From a virus, in the IMG/VR virus record IMGVR_UViG_3300032116_001016, positions 1-28,820 of that record: 28,820 nt of DNA. One strand, 5' to 3'. Numbering within the stretch: position 1 is the first letter of the stretch; each line of letters opens with the position of its first letter. Positions 1 to 7,269 of this stretch are shown piece by piece. The translations under genes were made by a program, and so were the position numbers. The notes beneath the pieces were generated by a model. The model worked only from the letters and a program-made list of their open reading frames with translations. It was not told where the DNA came from and searched no databases.

Positions 1-2
1 TC

Positions 3-203
3 TCTAAAGCATTTGATGAAGAAAAAGCCGACGTCATCCTAAAGTCAAAAAATCTTTTTGACTCATGCACAAAAACCACAGTGGTCCTTGACCCAGACGC
101 AGTTATGGCTGCATACTGGGATGGTAAACTTACTGACGACGACATTGATGCAATGTTCCCTGAAAAAGTAACGTGGGCTTTAATCGTAGAAAAGAGCAAA
201 TAA
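3..203 (+). CDS. Unrecognised protein, C-terminal 66 residues
   Basis: An open frame enters from the left edge and stops at TAA 201-203; its start lies outside the window. The visible part is charged and soluble, with the acidic stretch LTDDDIDAMFPEKV followed by a short basic end (VEKSK). No domain could be recognised. The stop overlaps the ATG of the next gene (TAATG), so the two are probably translated from one message. The reading frame is supported by its unbroken length and by this junction. Confidence 0.55.
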   Translation, partial: SKAFDEEKADVILKSKNLFDSCTKTTVVLDPDAVMAAYWDGKLTDDDIDAMFPEKVTWALIVEKSK

Positions 204-484
204 TGTCTAAGATGGCTCAACTATATGCCGCTCTGACAGAGCTACCGGACCAGGTTAAAGAGCAAATGGAACTTGGCGAGGTCTCACAAAAAAGTGAGTT
301 TATGCAAGGTTTCTTTAGAGGCCGTTCCGAAGGTCTTTTAATAGGTCAAGAGGAAGGCGCATTCTCAGAGCGTGAACGCATCATCAAACTGCTAGAAAGA
401 GATGTCTTGCTGGATTATCCACCAATTGAAGATGTTATTGCTCTTATCAAGGGAGAACAGAATGCAGACATTCCTTCCATTTAA
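203..484 (+). CDS. Small unrecognised helical protein
   Basis: The gene encodes 93 residues. The ATG at 203 overlaps the upstream stop codon (TAATG) and was preferred over an ATG 30 bases earlier that lies inside the preceding gene. The protein appears mostly helical, with a Gly/Arg/Glu-rich centre (FFRGRSEGLLIGQEEG) and an amphipathic helix ERERIIKLLERDV. A closely similar helix occurs in the protein at 9222-9479. No function is recognised. Its end overlaps the next gene by 23 bases, typical of phage packing. Confidence 0.6.
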   Translation: MSKMAQLYAALTELPDQVKEQMELGEVSQKSEFMQGFFRGRSEGLLIGQEEGAFSERERIIKLLERDVLLDYPPIEDVIALIKGEQNADIPSI

Positions 485-950
485 AAGCTATACAATGACA
501 GCTAATGTCCTAGACAATAAGCGTCTAAATAAGCAAATACTTGAGGGTTATCAAATTCTTAAAGTTCTTTCTAACAATGACCCTAAAGCCGCTTGGCGTA
601 ATCACCCCGCAGTAAAAATGTGGCGTGGTCACGAAGGTCAGTTGTGGATTTACATTCAGGCTATGGTGACCGCGGCTAACAGCCGCGGCATCAAGACTGA
701 CAAAAATGTAGAGAACCTAAATGCTTTGAAAAAAGAAAAAGGTAATAAATGGGGCTGGAGATTGCCGCGTTGGTACACAGACCCATTTACTCTTGTAAAG
801 GTATTGACAACACATCAGGCTAACCTGTATCGTAAAGACCCTATGTATTATTCCGGCTTTGAAGATTCAGTTACTGACTCCGACAATACTCCGTGCTGCC
901 CTACCTGTCAGTATTATTGGGTAACCCACGTTGTTAAGGATAAAAACTAA
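462..950 (+). CDS. Pyrimidine-dimer DNA glycosylase-like protein
   Basis: The 162-residue protein begins MQTFLPF and carries LDNKRLNKQILEGYQIL near residues 18-34, followed by AWRNHPAVKMWRGHE. I recognise this as the pattern of the MSMEG_6728/pyrimidine-dimer glycosylase family, related to T4 endonuclease V, which cleaves the glycosidic bond at UV-induced pyrimidine dimers and nicks the DNA as the first step of base excision repair. The ATG at 462 is chosen because GGGAG lies just upstream and family members start with the same residues; a longer frame from 402 would only add residues with no family match. The C-terminus has CCPTCQYYW, a possible metal site of unknown role. Family assignment is fairly sure; activity is inferred. 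Confidence 0.72.
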   Translation: MQTFLPFKSYTMTANVLDNKRLNKQILEGYQILKVLSNNDPKAAWRNHPAVKMWRGHEGQLWIYIQAMVTAANSRGIKTDKNVENLNALKKEKGNKWGWRLPRWYTDPFTLVKVLTTHQANLYRKDPMYYSGFEDSVTDSDNTPCCPTCQYYWVTHVVKDKN

Positions 951-1126
951 TGGGGAATAAATTGACCCTCAAAGAGGTACTAGTAATAGTAGCTATTTTT
1001 GGCTCTATGATTGGTACTCTGATTTACGGGTTTTACCTAGTAAAAGAAGAACAAGAAAAAAACTGTTGGAACAAGTACACAACAGAATACGATGCAATTA
1101 CAAATTGCGAAGGAGTAAATAAATGA
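950..1126 (+). CDS. Small single-span membrane protein with pilin-like N-terminus
   Basis: The gene encodes 58 residues; its ATG overlaps the preceding stop (TAATG) and its TGA overlaps the next ATG (AATGA), so translation is probably coupled on both sides. A basic N-terminus (MGNKLTLKE) leads into one hydrophobic segment (VLVIVAIFGSMIGTLIYGFY), then a polar tail with two cysteines 14 residues apart (NCWNKYTTEYDAITNC). The order T-L-x-E followed by a hydrophobic helix resembles type IV pilins, but the glycine normally found just before the cleavage site is replaced by lysine. It could equally be a simple membrane anchor protein. Function unknown. Confidence 0.55.
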   Translation: MGNKLTLKEVLVIVAIFGSMIGTLIYGFYLVKEEQEKNCWNKYTTEYDAITNCEGVNK

Positions 1127-1323
1127 GTTACGACCTACCAGGATATGATAGTTGGAAACTAGCAACACCATGGGACGATGAAGTCTCAGCCACCGCACAA
1201 TTTGACTGTACTGAATGCGAAGAGTACAATGAGCAAGAAGTTATAGTTACTAGACGTGACGGTTACTGGGAGGCAGAGTGCTTTGAGTGTGGCGAGGCCA
1301 ACTCAGGTGACTTAGGAGAATAA
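1123..1323 (+). CDS. Small zinc-ribbon protein
   Basis: This 66-residue acidic protein has two CxxC knuckles, CTEC at about residues 29-32 and CFEC at about 53-56, the standard spacing of a zinc ribbon. Such small phage zinc ribbons often bind nucleic acid or host RNA polymerase, but nothing here shows which. GGAG lies seven bases before the ATG, and the start overlaps the previous stop codon. The stop TAA overlaps the ATG of the next gene. Confidence 0.65.
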   Translation: MSYDLPGYDSWKLATPWDDEVSATAQFDCTECEEYNEQEVIVTRRDGYWEAECFECGEANSGDLGE

Positions 1324-1427
1324 TGAGATACGTAGTCTGTGAGCATGAGCTAACTCATACTAGGGGAACTCACACCTGCGATGGCTGCTGCGCTCAGTAT
1401 TTACTATTAGAAGATGAAGATGACTGA
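1323..1427 (+). CDS. Very small Cys/His-rich protein
   Basis: A 34-residue frame starts at an ATG that overlaps the previous stop (TAATG) and ends within the next gene. It contains C6, H8, H12, H17, C19 and CDGCC (about residues 19-23), enough ligands for one zinc ion, and ends in an acidic run (EDEDD). The tight overlap on both sides and the ligand pattern argue for a real gene although it is very short. Upstream GGAGAAT can act as a ribosome site. Function unknown. Confidence 0.5.
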   Translation: MRYVVCEHELTHTRGTHTCDGCCAQYLLLEDEDD

Positions 1428-1881
1428 AAAAGATTTTATTGACGAACTTTTTGGTGAGTCTTTAGATTACTACCCCGGTAGTAAGCGTAAGCGTAGAGAC
1501 GCGCCTAAACCAGTTGAAATAGACCCCAGCTGGGAAAATGATTTTTACGAAAAAACTTTGCCAAATGGTAATGTAGTACAAATGTATCTGCTAGGCTCTT
1601 TGGCAAAGGCCCTAAACAGGCCCGTAAAAACTGTGCGGTTTTGGACTGAAAGTGGAACACTTCCAGCCTCACCGTATAGACTGCCATCTAAGATAGGAAA
1701 GAACGGCAAAGAATATGTCGGTCGCAGACTATACAGTAAAGCCATGATAAAAATCACTGTAGAACTTTTTGAAAAGGCTGGACTTTTAGACGTAAATCCT
1801 ATAGAATGGTCTTTACACCGGAATCTTAGTGATAAGATAGCCGAGGCGTGGGAAACCATCCGCGCAGAAGAAACAAAATAA
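1414..1881 (+). CDS. MerR-like helix-turn-helix DNA-binding protein
   Basis: The gene encodes 155 residues. After a basic, probably disordered N-terminus (GSKRKRRDAPKP) comes a winged-helix module: LGSLAKALNRPVKTVRFW (helix-turn-helix, near residues 60-77), then ESGTLPASPYR and GRRLYSKAMI, which match the wing and second helix of MerR/excisionase-type domains. Such proteins bind DNA as regulators or replication accessories. No effector-binding domain or metal-site cysteines are present, so classic metal sensing is unlikely. Two starts (1414 and 1420) are possible; the difference is two residues. It lies just upstream of the ssDNA-binding candidate and the DNA polymerase, so a role at early replication genes is plausible but inferred. 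Confidence 0.65.
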   Translation: MKMTEKDFIDELFGESLDYYPGSKRKRRDAPKPVEIDPSWENDFYEKTLPNGNVVQMYLLGSLAKALNRPVKTVRFWTESGTLPASPYRLPSKIGKNGKEYVGRRLYSKAMIKITVELFEKAGLLDVNPIEWSLHRNLSDKIAEAWETIRAEETK

Positions 1882-1910
1882 ATAATCAATCAATTAAGGA
1901 AAATGCAATT

Positions 1911-2570
1911 ATGCCACTTAACCAAAACGCCCCAGATGCCGCCAGCTACCTTGCCGACGACATTGATGCACGTCCATCACAGGCTACTGCAGCCTCTACC
2001 TCAGTCCAGTCGGGCTGGGAAGCAGCAGAAAGCCTAACCGTTCAAACGGACTTCCCAACGGAAGTTAAGTTTGAAGACGGTAAACACCAGGTCTTTAAGT
2101 TCTTAGATGAGAATGGACCTTTTGCTATCTACAAGCAGCACTTCCTAAAGCAGAAGACAAGCGGTAAGCGTTCATACGTTTGCATTGGTGCTAACTGCCC
2201 TCTATGTATCAAGCTAGAGGATAGACCAGAGAACAAGCGAGCTTTTACAGTCGTATCTCTAAGTTCAGAGCAGGGTATGCAACGCCAGATGCTTATTTCA
2301 GGCGCTCGTTTGTACCAGGCCTTACATGCCGCTCACTACTCACCGCAGGGTCCTTTGACTAAGGGCTACTGGGCAATTGTGAGAATTGGAAAAGGCCCAT
2401 CAACCAATTACACGGTTACCCCTATTAAGGAGCGCGACCTCGAGGAAGATTGGAAGATAGACTCAGCAGCAGCCGTCTCTATCGTAGAAGCCTCAGAGGT
2501 ATACACTCGCAATCTAATCAAAGAGCACTCATACGAAGAGCTCAACGAAATCGCTGAGTCGCTACTCTAA
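1911..2570 (+). CDS. Putative single-stranded DNA-binding protein
   Basis: The 219-residue protein starts at ATG 1911, preceded by AAGGA at a normal distance; a longer frame from 1848 lies inside the upstream gene and lacks a ribosome site. The N-terminal 40 residues are Ala/Ser/Gln-rich and probably flexible. The core from about residue 50 has alternating beta-type segments (TEVKFEDGKHQVFKFL, FAIYKQHFL) followed by a cysteine cluster CIGANCPLC that could hold zinc, as in T4 gp32-like proteins. The C-terminal helix is acidic (SYEELNEIAESLL), a common feature of SSBs. The position directly before the DNA polymerase fits that role. No diagnostic SSB motif was found, so the call rests on context and general make-up. 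Confidence 0.45.
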   Translation: MPLNQNAPDAASYLADDIDARPSQATAASTSVQSGWEAAESLTVQTDFPTEVKFEDGKHQVFKFLDENGPFAIYKQHFLKQKTSGKRSYVCIGANCPLCIKLEDRPENKRAFTVVSLSSEQGMQRQMLISGARLYQALHAAHYSPQGPLTKGYWAIVRIGKGPSTNYTVTPIKERDLEEDWKIDSAAAVSIVEASEVYTRNLIKEHSYEELNEIAESLL

Positions 2571-2583
2571 GAACAACAGCTTT

Positions 2584-2608
2584 GGGCGGGGGTTTGACAT
2601 CCCCGCCC
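2584..2608 (+). terminator. GC-rich hairpin after the SSB-like gene
   Basis: GGGCGGGG (2584-2591) pairs perfectly with CCCCGCCC (2601-2608) around the loop GTTTGACAT. It sits 13 bases after a stop codon, so it probably ends or attenuates the upstream message. There is no T-run after it, so termination may be partial. The loop contains the -35 box of the next promoter. Confidence 0.5.
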
Positions 2609-2621
2609 ATTACGCTAATGT
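2594..2621 (+). promoter_or_regulatory. Promoter of the DNA polymerase operon (leaderless)
   Basis: A perfect -35 box TTGACA (2594-2599) is followed after 16 bases by TAATGT (2616-2621), matching the actinobacterial TANNNT -10 form. The expected start of transcription is at or beside the ATG at 2628, and no Shine-Dalgarno sequence lies before it. This suggests a leaderless mRNA, which is common in actinobacteria. The -35 box lies in the loop of the preceding hairpin. Confidence 0.6.
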
Positions 2622-2627
2622 ATTACT

Positions 2628-4610
2628 ATGAATATAATTACAACTGCCGAACAACTTGCCGAGATGGTAGATTACTACCTTACTCAAGATGCCTTTGCCT
2701 TTGACGTTGAAACAGTAGGACCACAGAGGGGCATGACACCCGTAAATGAAGTGCTGTGGATTACTTTCGCAACTAACGGTCGCTGCGACGTTATTCCAAT
2801 GGGTCACCCTCACGGTGATTTTATTGAGGAAGTTTATCCGCTAACAGGTCAGGGCGAAGTTCGTAAAGAAAAAGGCTTAACCCTAAGACCTAGCGACTAT
2901 AGCCGAGATGCTAAAAAAGCAACCAAAGTTTTTGGCCCGGCACCAGAACAGCTATACCCAGCTGAAGTTTTTAAAGGCCTAGAGCCTTTGATGTTTAACG
3001 AGAACATCCTAACTATTGGACACAACCTTGTATTTGATTTAACGTCAGTTGCAAAGTACTACTCCAATAAAGTCCCTTATGGGCCATACTTTGACACTAT
3101 GATTGCGTCATTTATCTCAGATAACAGAAATAAAAATAAGTGCGGTTTGGCAGACTGCCTAAAACGTGAGTTTGGTTATGAGATGGAAAAGGGAGTAGGA
3201 AAAGAAGTAGAAGCCTACGACTTCAACACCGTAGCTAAGTACGCTTACCTAGATTCTAAATACACATTTTTGCTATGGAAATCTTTACAGCCAAAACTTG
3301 ATAATGCTGATTTAAACAGGGTAATGTCGCTAGAGATGGATGTTTTGGCTGTGCTTTGTGATATGAAGCTTACCGGTGCAACCATTGATACTGAATCTTT
3401 GAAGGGCCTTAAGTTTGAATTGGAACTCAAAGTAGATGAAACAAGGGCCAGAATCTACTTAATTGCAGGTAGGGAGTTTAATATAAACTCTAACCAGGAA
3501 AAGCAAGCCCTATTGTATGGGGCTAAAGAAGACGGTGGTAGAGGGTTAAAGCCAAAAGTACTTACCACTAAAGGGGCAGAAAGAGACAAAGCTGGTACGG
3601 CACTATCGGAGTCGGACTACTCAGTGTCGGCAGACGCTCTAGAGCCTTACAGAGATAAAGACGACCTGGCTACTGCTTTACTAGAGTACGCGGACTATAA
3701 TAAGTTGCTGTCTACCTATGTAATTCCTTATCTTGGGGGAGAAGTTGAACGCACAACTTCCGGTAAAACCAGAATTGAAGTTAAAGAAAGTCTGTTAATC
3801 AATGGAAAATTGCACGGCGATTTTGTGCAGCATGGTGCTGAAACAGGTAGATTTTCTAGCCGTAACCCAAACCTTCAGAATGTTCCAGCACCTAACACGG
3901 TACACGGCAAAGCAATTCGTAATTTGTTTGTCGCCCCTCCGGGACACGCGTTGGTTGTAGCAGACTATTCTCAGATTGAGCCTAGAGTAATAGCGTCATT
4001 TTCAGAAGACCCTATTATGATGGAAAACTACCTTACTGGTCAAGACATATACACAACTATCGGTAATACCATGAACGTAGGTCGTAAAGCAGGTAAGGTG
4101 CTGGTACTCGCTATGGCCTACGGAGTTGGTCCGGATAAGATTGCTAGCCAAATAGGGTGCTCCAAAACAGAAGCAAGAGAATTGTTAGACAGGTTTGCAA
4201 AACAATTTCCAGCTGTATCTGCTTATAGAGCAAAAGTAATTGGAGCCACTAAATCAGGAAAACCTGTTCCGCATGTCAAAACACTAACGGGACGTAGGCG
4301 TTATCTGCCGGAAATTTTATCCAGAGATAACGGGGTTAGAGCTCAAGCAGAACGCCAAGCCTTTAACACTAAAATTCAAGGTAGCGCAGCCGACATAATT
4401 AAAATAGCTATGGTTAGAGCTTGGAACATGATTCCAAAAGAAGCAAAAATTATTCTCACCGTTCACGATGAATTAGTTCTTACCACACCCATAGAGCTAG
4501 CAGAGCAAACTTCAGAAGCTCTTAGACAAGCTATGGAAGATATAGAAGTTTTAAAAGTACCACTTATTGCAGACATAAAAATAGTAGAAAGATGGGGAGA
4601 AGCAAAATGA
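2628..4610 (+). CDS. polA: Family A (Pol I-like) DNA polymerase with 3'-5' exonuclease
   Basis: This 660-residue phage replicative polymerase copies DNA in the cytoplasm. The N-terminus has a DEDD exonuclease signature (FDVET, D26 and E28). Polymerase motif A is ADYSQIEPR with D446. The O-helix has R486, K490, L494 and Y498 in the R-K-x-Y positions, followed by AYG. Motif C is TVHDEL with D614. There is no 5'-nuclease domain, as in T7-type enzymes. Position 494 corresponds to Phe762 of E. coli Pol I and is leucine here. The start is fixed by the promoter whose -10 box ends six bases before the ATG. The stop overlaps the next start (ATGA). Identity is secure; use as the replicative enzyme is inferred from it being the only polymerase seen. 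Confidence 0.95.
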   Translation: MNIITTAEQLAEMVDYYLTQDAFAFDVETVGPQRGMTPVNEVLWITFATNGRCDVIPMGHPHGDFIEEVYPLTGQGEVRKEKGLTLRPSDYSRDAKKATKVFGPAPEQLYPAEVFKGLEPLMFNENILTIGHNLVFDLTSVAKYYSNKVPYGPYFDTMIASFISDNRNKNKCGLADCLKREFGYEMEKGVGKEVEAYDFNTVAKYAYLDSKYTFLLWKSLQPKLDNADLNRVMSLEMDVLAVLCDMKLTGATIDTESLKGLKFELELKVDETRARIYLIAGREFNINSNQEKQALLYGAKEDGGRGLKPKVLTTKGAERDKAGTALSESDYSVSADALEPYRDKDDLATALLEYADYNKLLSTYVIPYLGGEVERTTSGKTRIEVKESLLINGKLHGDFVQHGAETGRFSSRNPNLQNVPAPNTVHGKAIRNLFVAPPGHALVVADYSQIEPRVIASFSEDPIMMENYLTGQDIYTTIGNTMNVGRKAGKVLVLAMAYGVGPDKIASQIGCSKTEARELLDRFAKQFPAVSAYRAKVIGATKSGKPVPHVKTLTGRRRYLPEILSRDNGVRAQAERQAFNTKIQGSAADIIKIAMVRAWNMIPKEAKIILTVHDELVLTTPIELAEQTSEALRQAMEDIEVLKVPLIADIKIVERWGEAK

Positions 4611-5074
4611 GCGATGGACAAGAGTCTGGTTTTGACTGGCTAAAAGGCCATGAGCATGAGCTACACAGGATACCAATTAGTACATTGCTAAGATGGTTTT
4701 TATACGATATAAATGCCGAAGATGCTTTTGAAAATGCAGAGCTATTTAACTTAACTCCAATAAGCGAAGAAGGCCACGAAAAAGAACTTGAGGACTCTTA
4801 TGCTCGTTTGGATAGTATCGAGGATATTATTTCGTTTTTAAGCTTTTACGCAAACGCCACAGCAGAGTACGCTTTTGCAATGAACAAACGGCATCTTTTA
4901 GAAATACCCGGTATATCTGAAGATATGCTAGTTAGCGCAGAAGAACCTTTAAAGATTTTTTATCTAAATATGACAATGTCGTCTTTACTGTCCGCATTTG
5001 CAGCAGCGACAGAACTGAGTATAATTAAGCTAAACGGTACGTATACCGAGATTAAAAAGGAGACAAATGAGTAG
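4607..5074 (+). CDS. Unrecognised helical protein
   Basis: The gene encodes 155 residues from the ATG at 4607, which overlaps the polymerase stop as ATGA; GGGGAGA lies about eight bases upstream. The sequence is acidic and rich in long helices (IEDIISFLSFYANATAEYAFAM, and a hydrophobic LSAFAAATELSIIKL near the end), with no cysteines or known motif. Translational coupling to the polymerase suggests a replication-related partner, but this is inference from position only. Confidence 0.7.
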   Translation: MSDGQESGFDWLKGHEHELHRIPISTLLRWFLYDINAEDAFENAELFNLTPISEEGHEKELEDSYARLDSIEDIISFLSFYANATAEYAFAMNKRHLLEIPGISEDMLVSAEEPLKIFYLNMTMSSLLSAFAAATELSIIKLNGTYTEIKKETNE

Positions 5075-5486
5075 CTCATGGTGGGCGGATAAGTTAGGTG
5101 CCCCAAAACAAACACAGCCAAGGTTACCTGAGCAACAGGTCCCAGTAGTACAACCTGGGATAACCCCTCAATATCCGGGGTATACCCCTAACCAAGGTTA
5201 CCCACCAGTGACCCAACAGCCTCCGTACAACCCAGACTTAGCTGGCCACACGCTTCCTGCTAGCTCTATGAACCCAGGTCGTTGCCCTAACTGCTCTAGC
5301 GGTAATTATGGAAAAATGACACCGGAGACAGCGCCTCGCTGCTATGACTGCGGATATCCAATTCAACAATCTGGCTCAGGTATGCCGGGGGTTAGACTCC
5401 CATCAAACGGCGCTACTCAAGCCGCAAAACAAATCAGTACAGCAAATAATTTTAACCCGGGCACAATTGTAGACAGGATAGGCTAA
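5067..5486 (+). CDS. Pro/Gln-rich protein with a zinc ribbon
   Basis: The gene encodes 139 residues. A short N-terminal helix (SSWWADKLG) is followed by about 60 residues of Pro/Gln/Tyr-rich, probably disordered sequence. Then comes a zinc ribbon: CPNC at about residues 73-76 and CYDC at about 92-95. The tail is Gly/Asn-rich and unstructured. The start overlaps the previous gene by eight bases and the end overlaps the RecA start by one. The layout, a flexible linker with one zinc ribbon between replication genes, is seen in many actinophages; it could tether DNA or a partner protein. Function not known. Confidence 0.65.
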   Translation: MSSSWWADKLGAPKQTQPRLPEQQVPVVQPGITPQYPGYTPNQGYPPVTQQPPYNPDLAGHTLPASSMNPGRCPNCSSGNYGKMTPETAPRCYDCGYPIQQSGSGMPGVRLPSNGATQAAKQISTANNFNPGTIVDRIG

Positions 5487-6499
5487 TGTCGCTTCAAAAA
5501 GTTCTAGCACAAATCAATAAAAAATATGGAGAAAATACGGTAGTTCTTGCGTCAGAGGTGTCGCAGCCTCCAAGGTTCACCTCAGGCTCGCTTTCCTTAG
5601 ACATGATTCTAGGCGGGGGTTGGCCAGCAAACCAATGGCACGAGATTATCGGAGAGGCTAGTAATGGAAAGACCGCACTAGCGTTAAAAACAATTGCCGC
5701 TAATCAAATCAAAGACCCTAACTTTACCACGGTTTGGATTGCTGCCGAGGAATGGGTACCGGAATACGCAGAGATGTGTGGCGTAGACTCTACTAGGGTT
5801 CATGTGTTTACTAGCAATGTTATGGAAACAGCTCTAACAGCGGTCTTAGAGTTTGTGGAAACCAAAGAAGTTGACTGTGTAGTAATTGATTCACTTCCGG
5901 CTCTTGTACCTTCCGCTGAGGATGAAAAAGAAATGGAAGAGTTCACCGTGGGTCGCGGAGCCATGCTTATGGGTAAGTTTTTCCGCAAAATGGAGAAAGC
6001 TGGCAAACGCGACCTACTTGGCGGAGAACGTCCATTTATTGGTTTAATTATTAACCAGTACCGGATGAAAATCGGAGTTATGTATGGTGACCCGAGAACT
6101 ACCCCAGGCGGCGAAGCAAAAAACTATTTCTTTTTTACTAGAGTAGAAGTAAAGCGCGATGACTGGATTGAGATAGGAACTGGTCAGGAAAAGAAAAAAG
6201 TAGGTCAGACTATCAAGTTCCAAACAAAAAAGAATAAGTCTGCTCCTCCGGGCCAAGCAGCCTACGTTGATTTCTACTTTGACGACGGTTCTGGGATAGA
6301 TAAAGGCGAGTATGATTTTGCCAAGGAGATTGTATCCCTTGCAATTATTAATAAACTTGTAACTAGGGCCGGTGCTTACTATAGATATGCTGACCGCCAA
6401 TGGCAGGGAGCAGATGCTTTGCTGAGTTCTATTCGAGAAGAGGTAGACCTACAAAAATCCCTTACAGATGACGTTATGGGGACTTTAAAGCTTGGCTAA
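5486..6499 (+). CDS. recA: RecA-like recombinase
   Basis: The 337-residue ATPase would form filaments on single-stranded DNA and drive strand exchange in phage recombination and repair. The Walker A loop GEASNGKT spans residues 56-63, the Walker B strand is CVVIDS with D135, and WIAAEEW around residue 88 holds the catalytic glutamate position. INQYRMK and the GGEAKNYFFFTR segment correspond to RecA loop 2 and the following strand. Sequence drift from bacterial RecA is large, and the usual acidic C-terminal tail is short. It starts with ATG on the last base of the previous stop and overlaps the next gene by eight bases, so it belongs to the polymerase operon. Confidence 0.9.
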   Translation: MSLQKVLAQINKKYGENTVVLASEVSQPPRFTSGSLSLDMILGGGWPANQWHEIIGEASNGKTALALKTIAANQIKDPNFTTVWIAAEEWVPEYAEMCGVDSTRVHVFTSNVMETALTAVLEFVETKEVDCVVIDSLPALVPSAEDEKEMEEFTVGRGAMLMGKFFRKMEKAGKRDLLGGERPFIGLIINQYRMKIGVMYGDPRTTPGGEAKNYFFFTRVEVKRDDWIEIGTGQEKKKVGQTIKFQTKKNKSAPPGQAAYVDFYFDDGSGIDKGEYDFAKEIVSLAIINKLVTRAGAYYRYADRQWQGADALLSSIREEVDLQKSLTDDVMGTLKLG

Positions 6500-6836
6500 G
6501 TCAGAAGGTCAAAAGCAGTCTAAAAAGCACGAGAAACGGCTTGCAAAGGCCGTAGGAGGCCAAAGAAACGTTGCTTCCGGAGCTTTTTGGTTTAGAAAAG
6601 GCGATGTAAGGTCTAAAGACCTTTTGATTGAGCACAAGTGGACTGGAAAAAAGTCATTTACGTTAAAGTCCGAGGTCTTGGAAAAGATAACAACTGAGGC
6701 ACTTTTAGACAGTAGAACTCCTGTTTTAGGTATTAGTTTAAACGGGGTTAATTACGTTATTTTAGATGAAAATGACTTTTTGACAATTAGAGAGTTTCTG
6801 CTACAATGTTTAGAGGAGCACACGGAAGAGAAGTAG
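6492..6836 (+). CDS. PD-(D/E)XK Holliday-junction-resolvase-like nuclease
   Basis: This small 114-residue nuclease starts with TTG inside the recA end; GGGG lies about ten bases before it. It has the layout of an archaeal Hjc-type or phage resolvase: E15 near the N-terminus, GGQRNVASGAFW, then KGDVRSKDLLIEHKWT holding D38, D43, E47 and K49 as the metal-binding core. Such enzymes cut branched DNA. The lysine-rich N-terminus could contact DNA. Adjacency to recA supports a role in recombination. The fold is fairly sure; cutting of Holliday junctions rather than other branched DNA is inferred. Confidence 0.72.
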   Translation: MAKSEGQKQSKKHEKRLAKAVGGQRNVASGAFWFRKGDVRSKDLLIEHKWTGKKSFTLKSEVLEKITTEALLDSRTPVLGISLNGVNYVILDENDFLTIREFLLQCLEEHTEEK

Positions 6837-6854
6837 CTATTAAATGGAGTTCAT

Positions 6855-7232
6855 TTGTCTAATTTATATCTACCTACTAGTTTCCCTGACCCAGAGCCGT
6901 GGACGTCTTCCGCTAAATGCGGTTCCAGATATTACGATGAAGAGATAGGTGACTATAAAAACGTCTATGACCCGGACCTATGGTTTCCACCAAGAGATAA
7001 AACCCTATATAAACCCATAGCCGACAAAGCAAAATCCATCTGCTTTGGTCGCGATGGAAAAGGCGAATGCCCAGTTAGAATTCAGTGCTTGATGGCCGCG
7101 GATAAAGATGAAGAAGTTCATGGTATTTGGGGCGGAATGAGTCACCGCGAGCGAAATGCCTTGAAGCGCAAGGCAAAAAAGATGAAAACCACTTTGGAAG
7201 AACTTGCAAAAAAATCTAGTAGACAATCTTAG
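6855..7232 (+). CDS. whiB: WhiB-like iron-sulfur regulator
   Basis: The 125-residue protein has the four WhiB cysteines (C22, C63, C72, C78), which bind a 4Fe-4S cluster, followed by the GIWGG turn (residues 90-94) and a basic helical tail rich in Lys/Arg for DNA contact. WhiB proteins work with the primary sigma factor of actinobacteria, so a phage copy may redirect host transcription. The spacing of the second and third cysteines is unusual: eight residues (FGRDGKGE) instead of two. The start is TTG with TGGAG before it; the standard N-terminal sequence of phage WhiBs (WTSSAKC) follows. This is the strongest pointer to an actinobacterial host. Confidence 0.9.
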   Translation: MSNLYLPTSFPDPEPWTSSAKCGSRYYDEEIGDYKNVYDPDLWFPPRDKTLYKPIADKAKSICFGRDGKGECPVRIQCLMAADKDEEVHGIWGGMSHRERNALKRKAKKMKTTLEELAKKSSRQS

Positions 7233-7248
7233 AAATGTGTGGTATGTT
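7220..7248 (+). promoter_or_regulatory. Promoter before the Cas4-like gene
   Basis: TAGACA (7220-7225) and TATGTT (7243-7248) are separated by 17 bases and lie across the end of the whiB-like gene, 22 bases before the next ATG. A strong ribosome site (GGAGG) follows at 7256-7260. This could give the downstream nuclease genes their own message. Confidence 0.45.
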
Positions 7249-7269
7249 CATCCGTGGAGGAAATAAAAC

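Noticed and set aside
173-203. Ten-residue longer start for the gene at 203
   Set aside because: It lies within the preceding gene with no ribosome site; the TAATG junction at 203 fits better.
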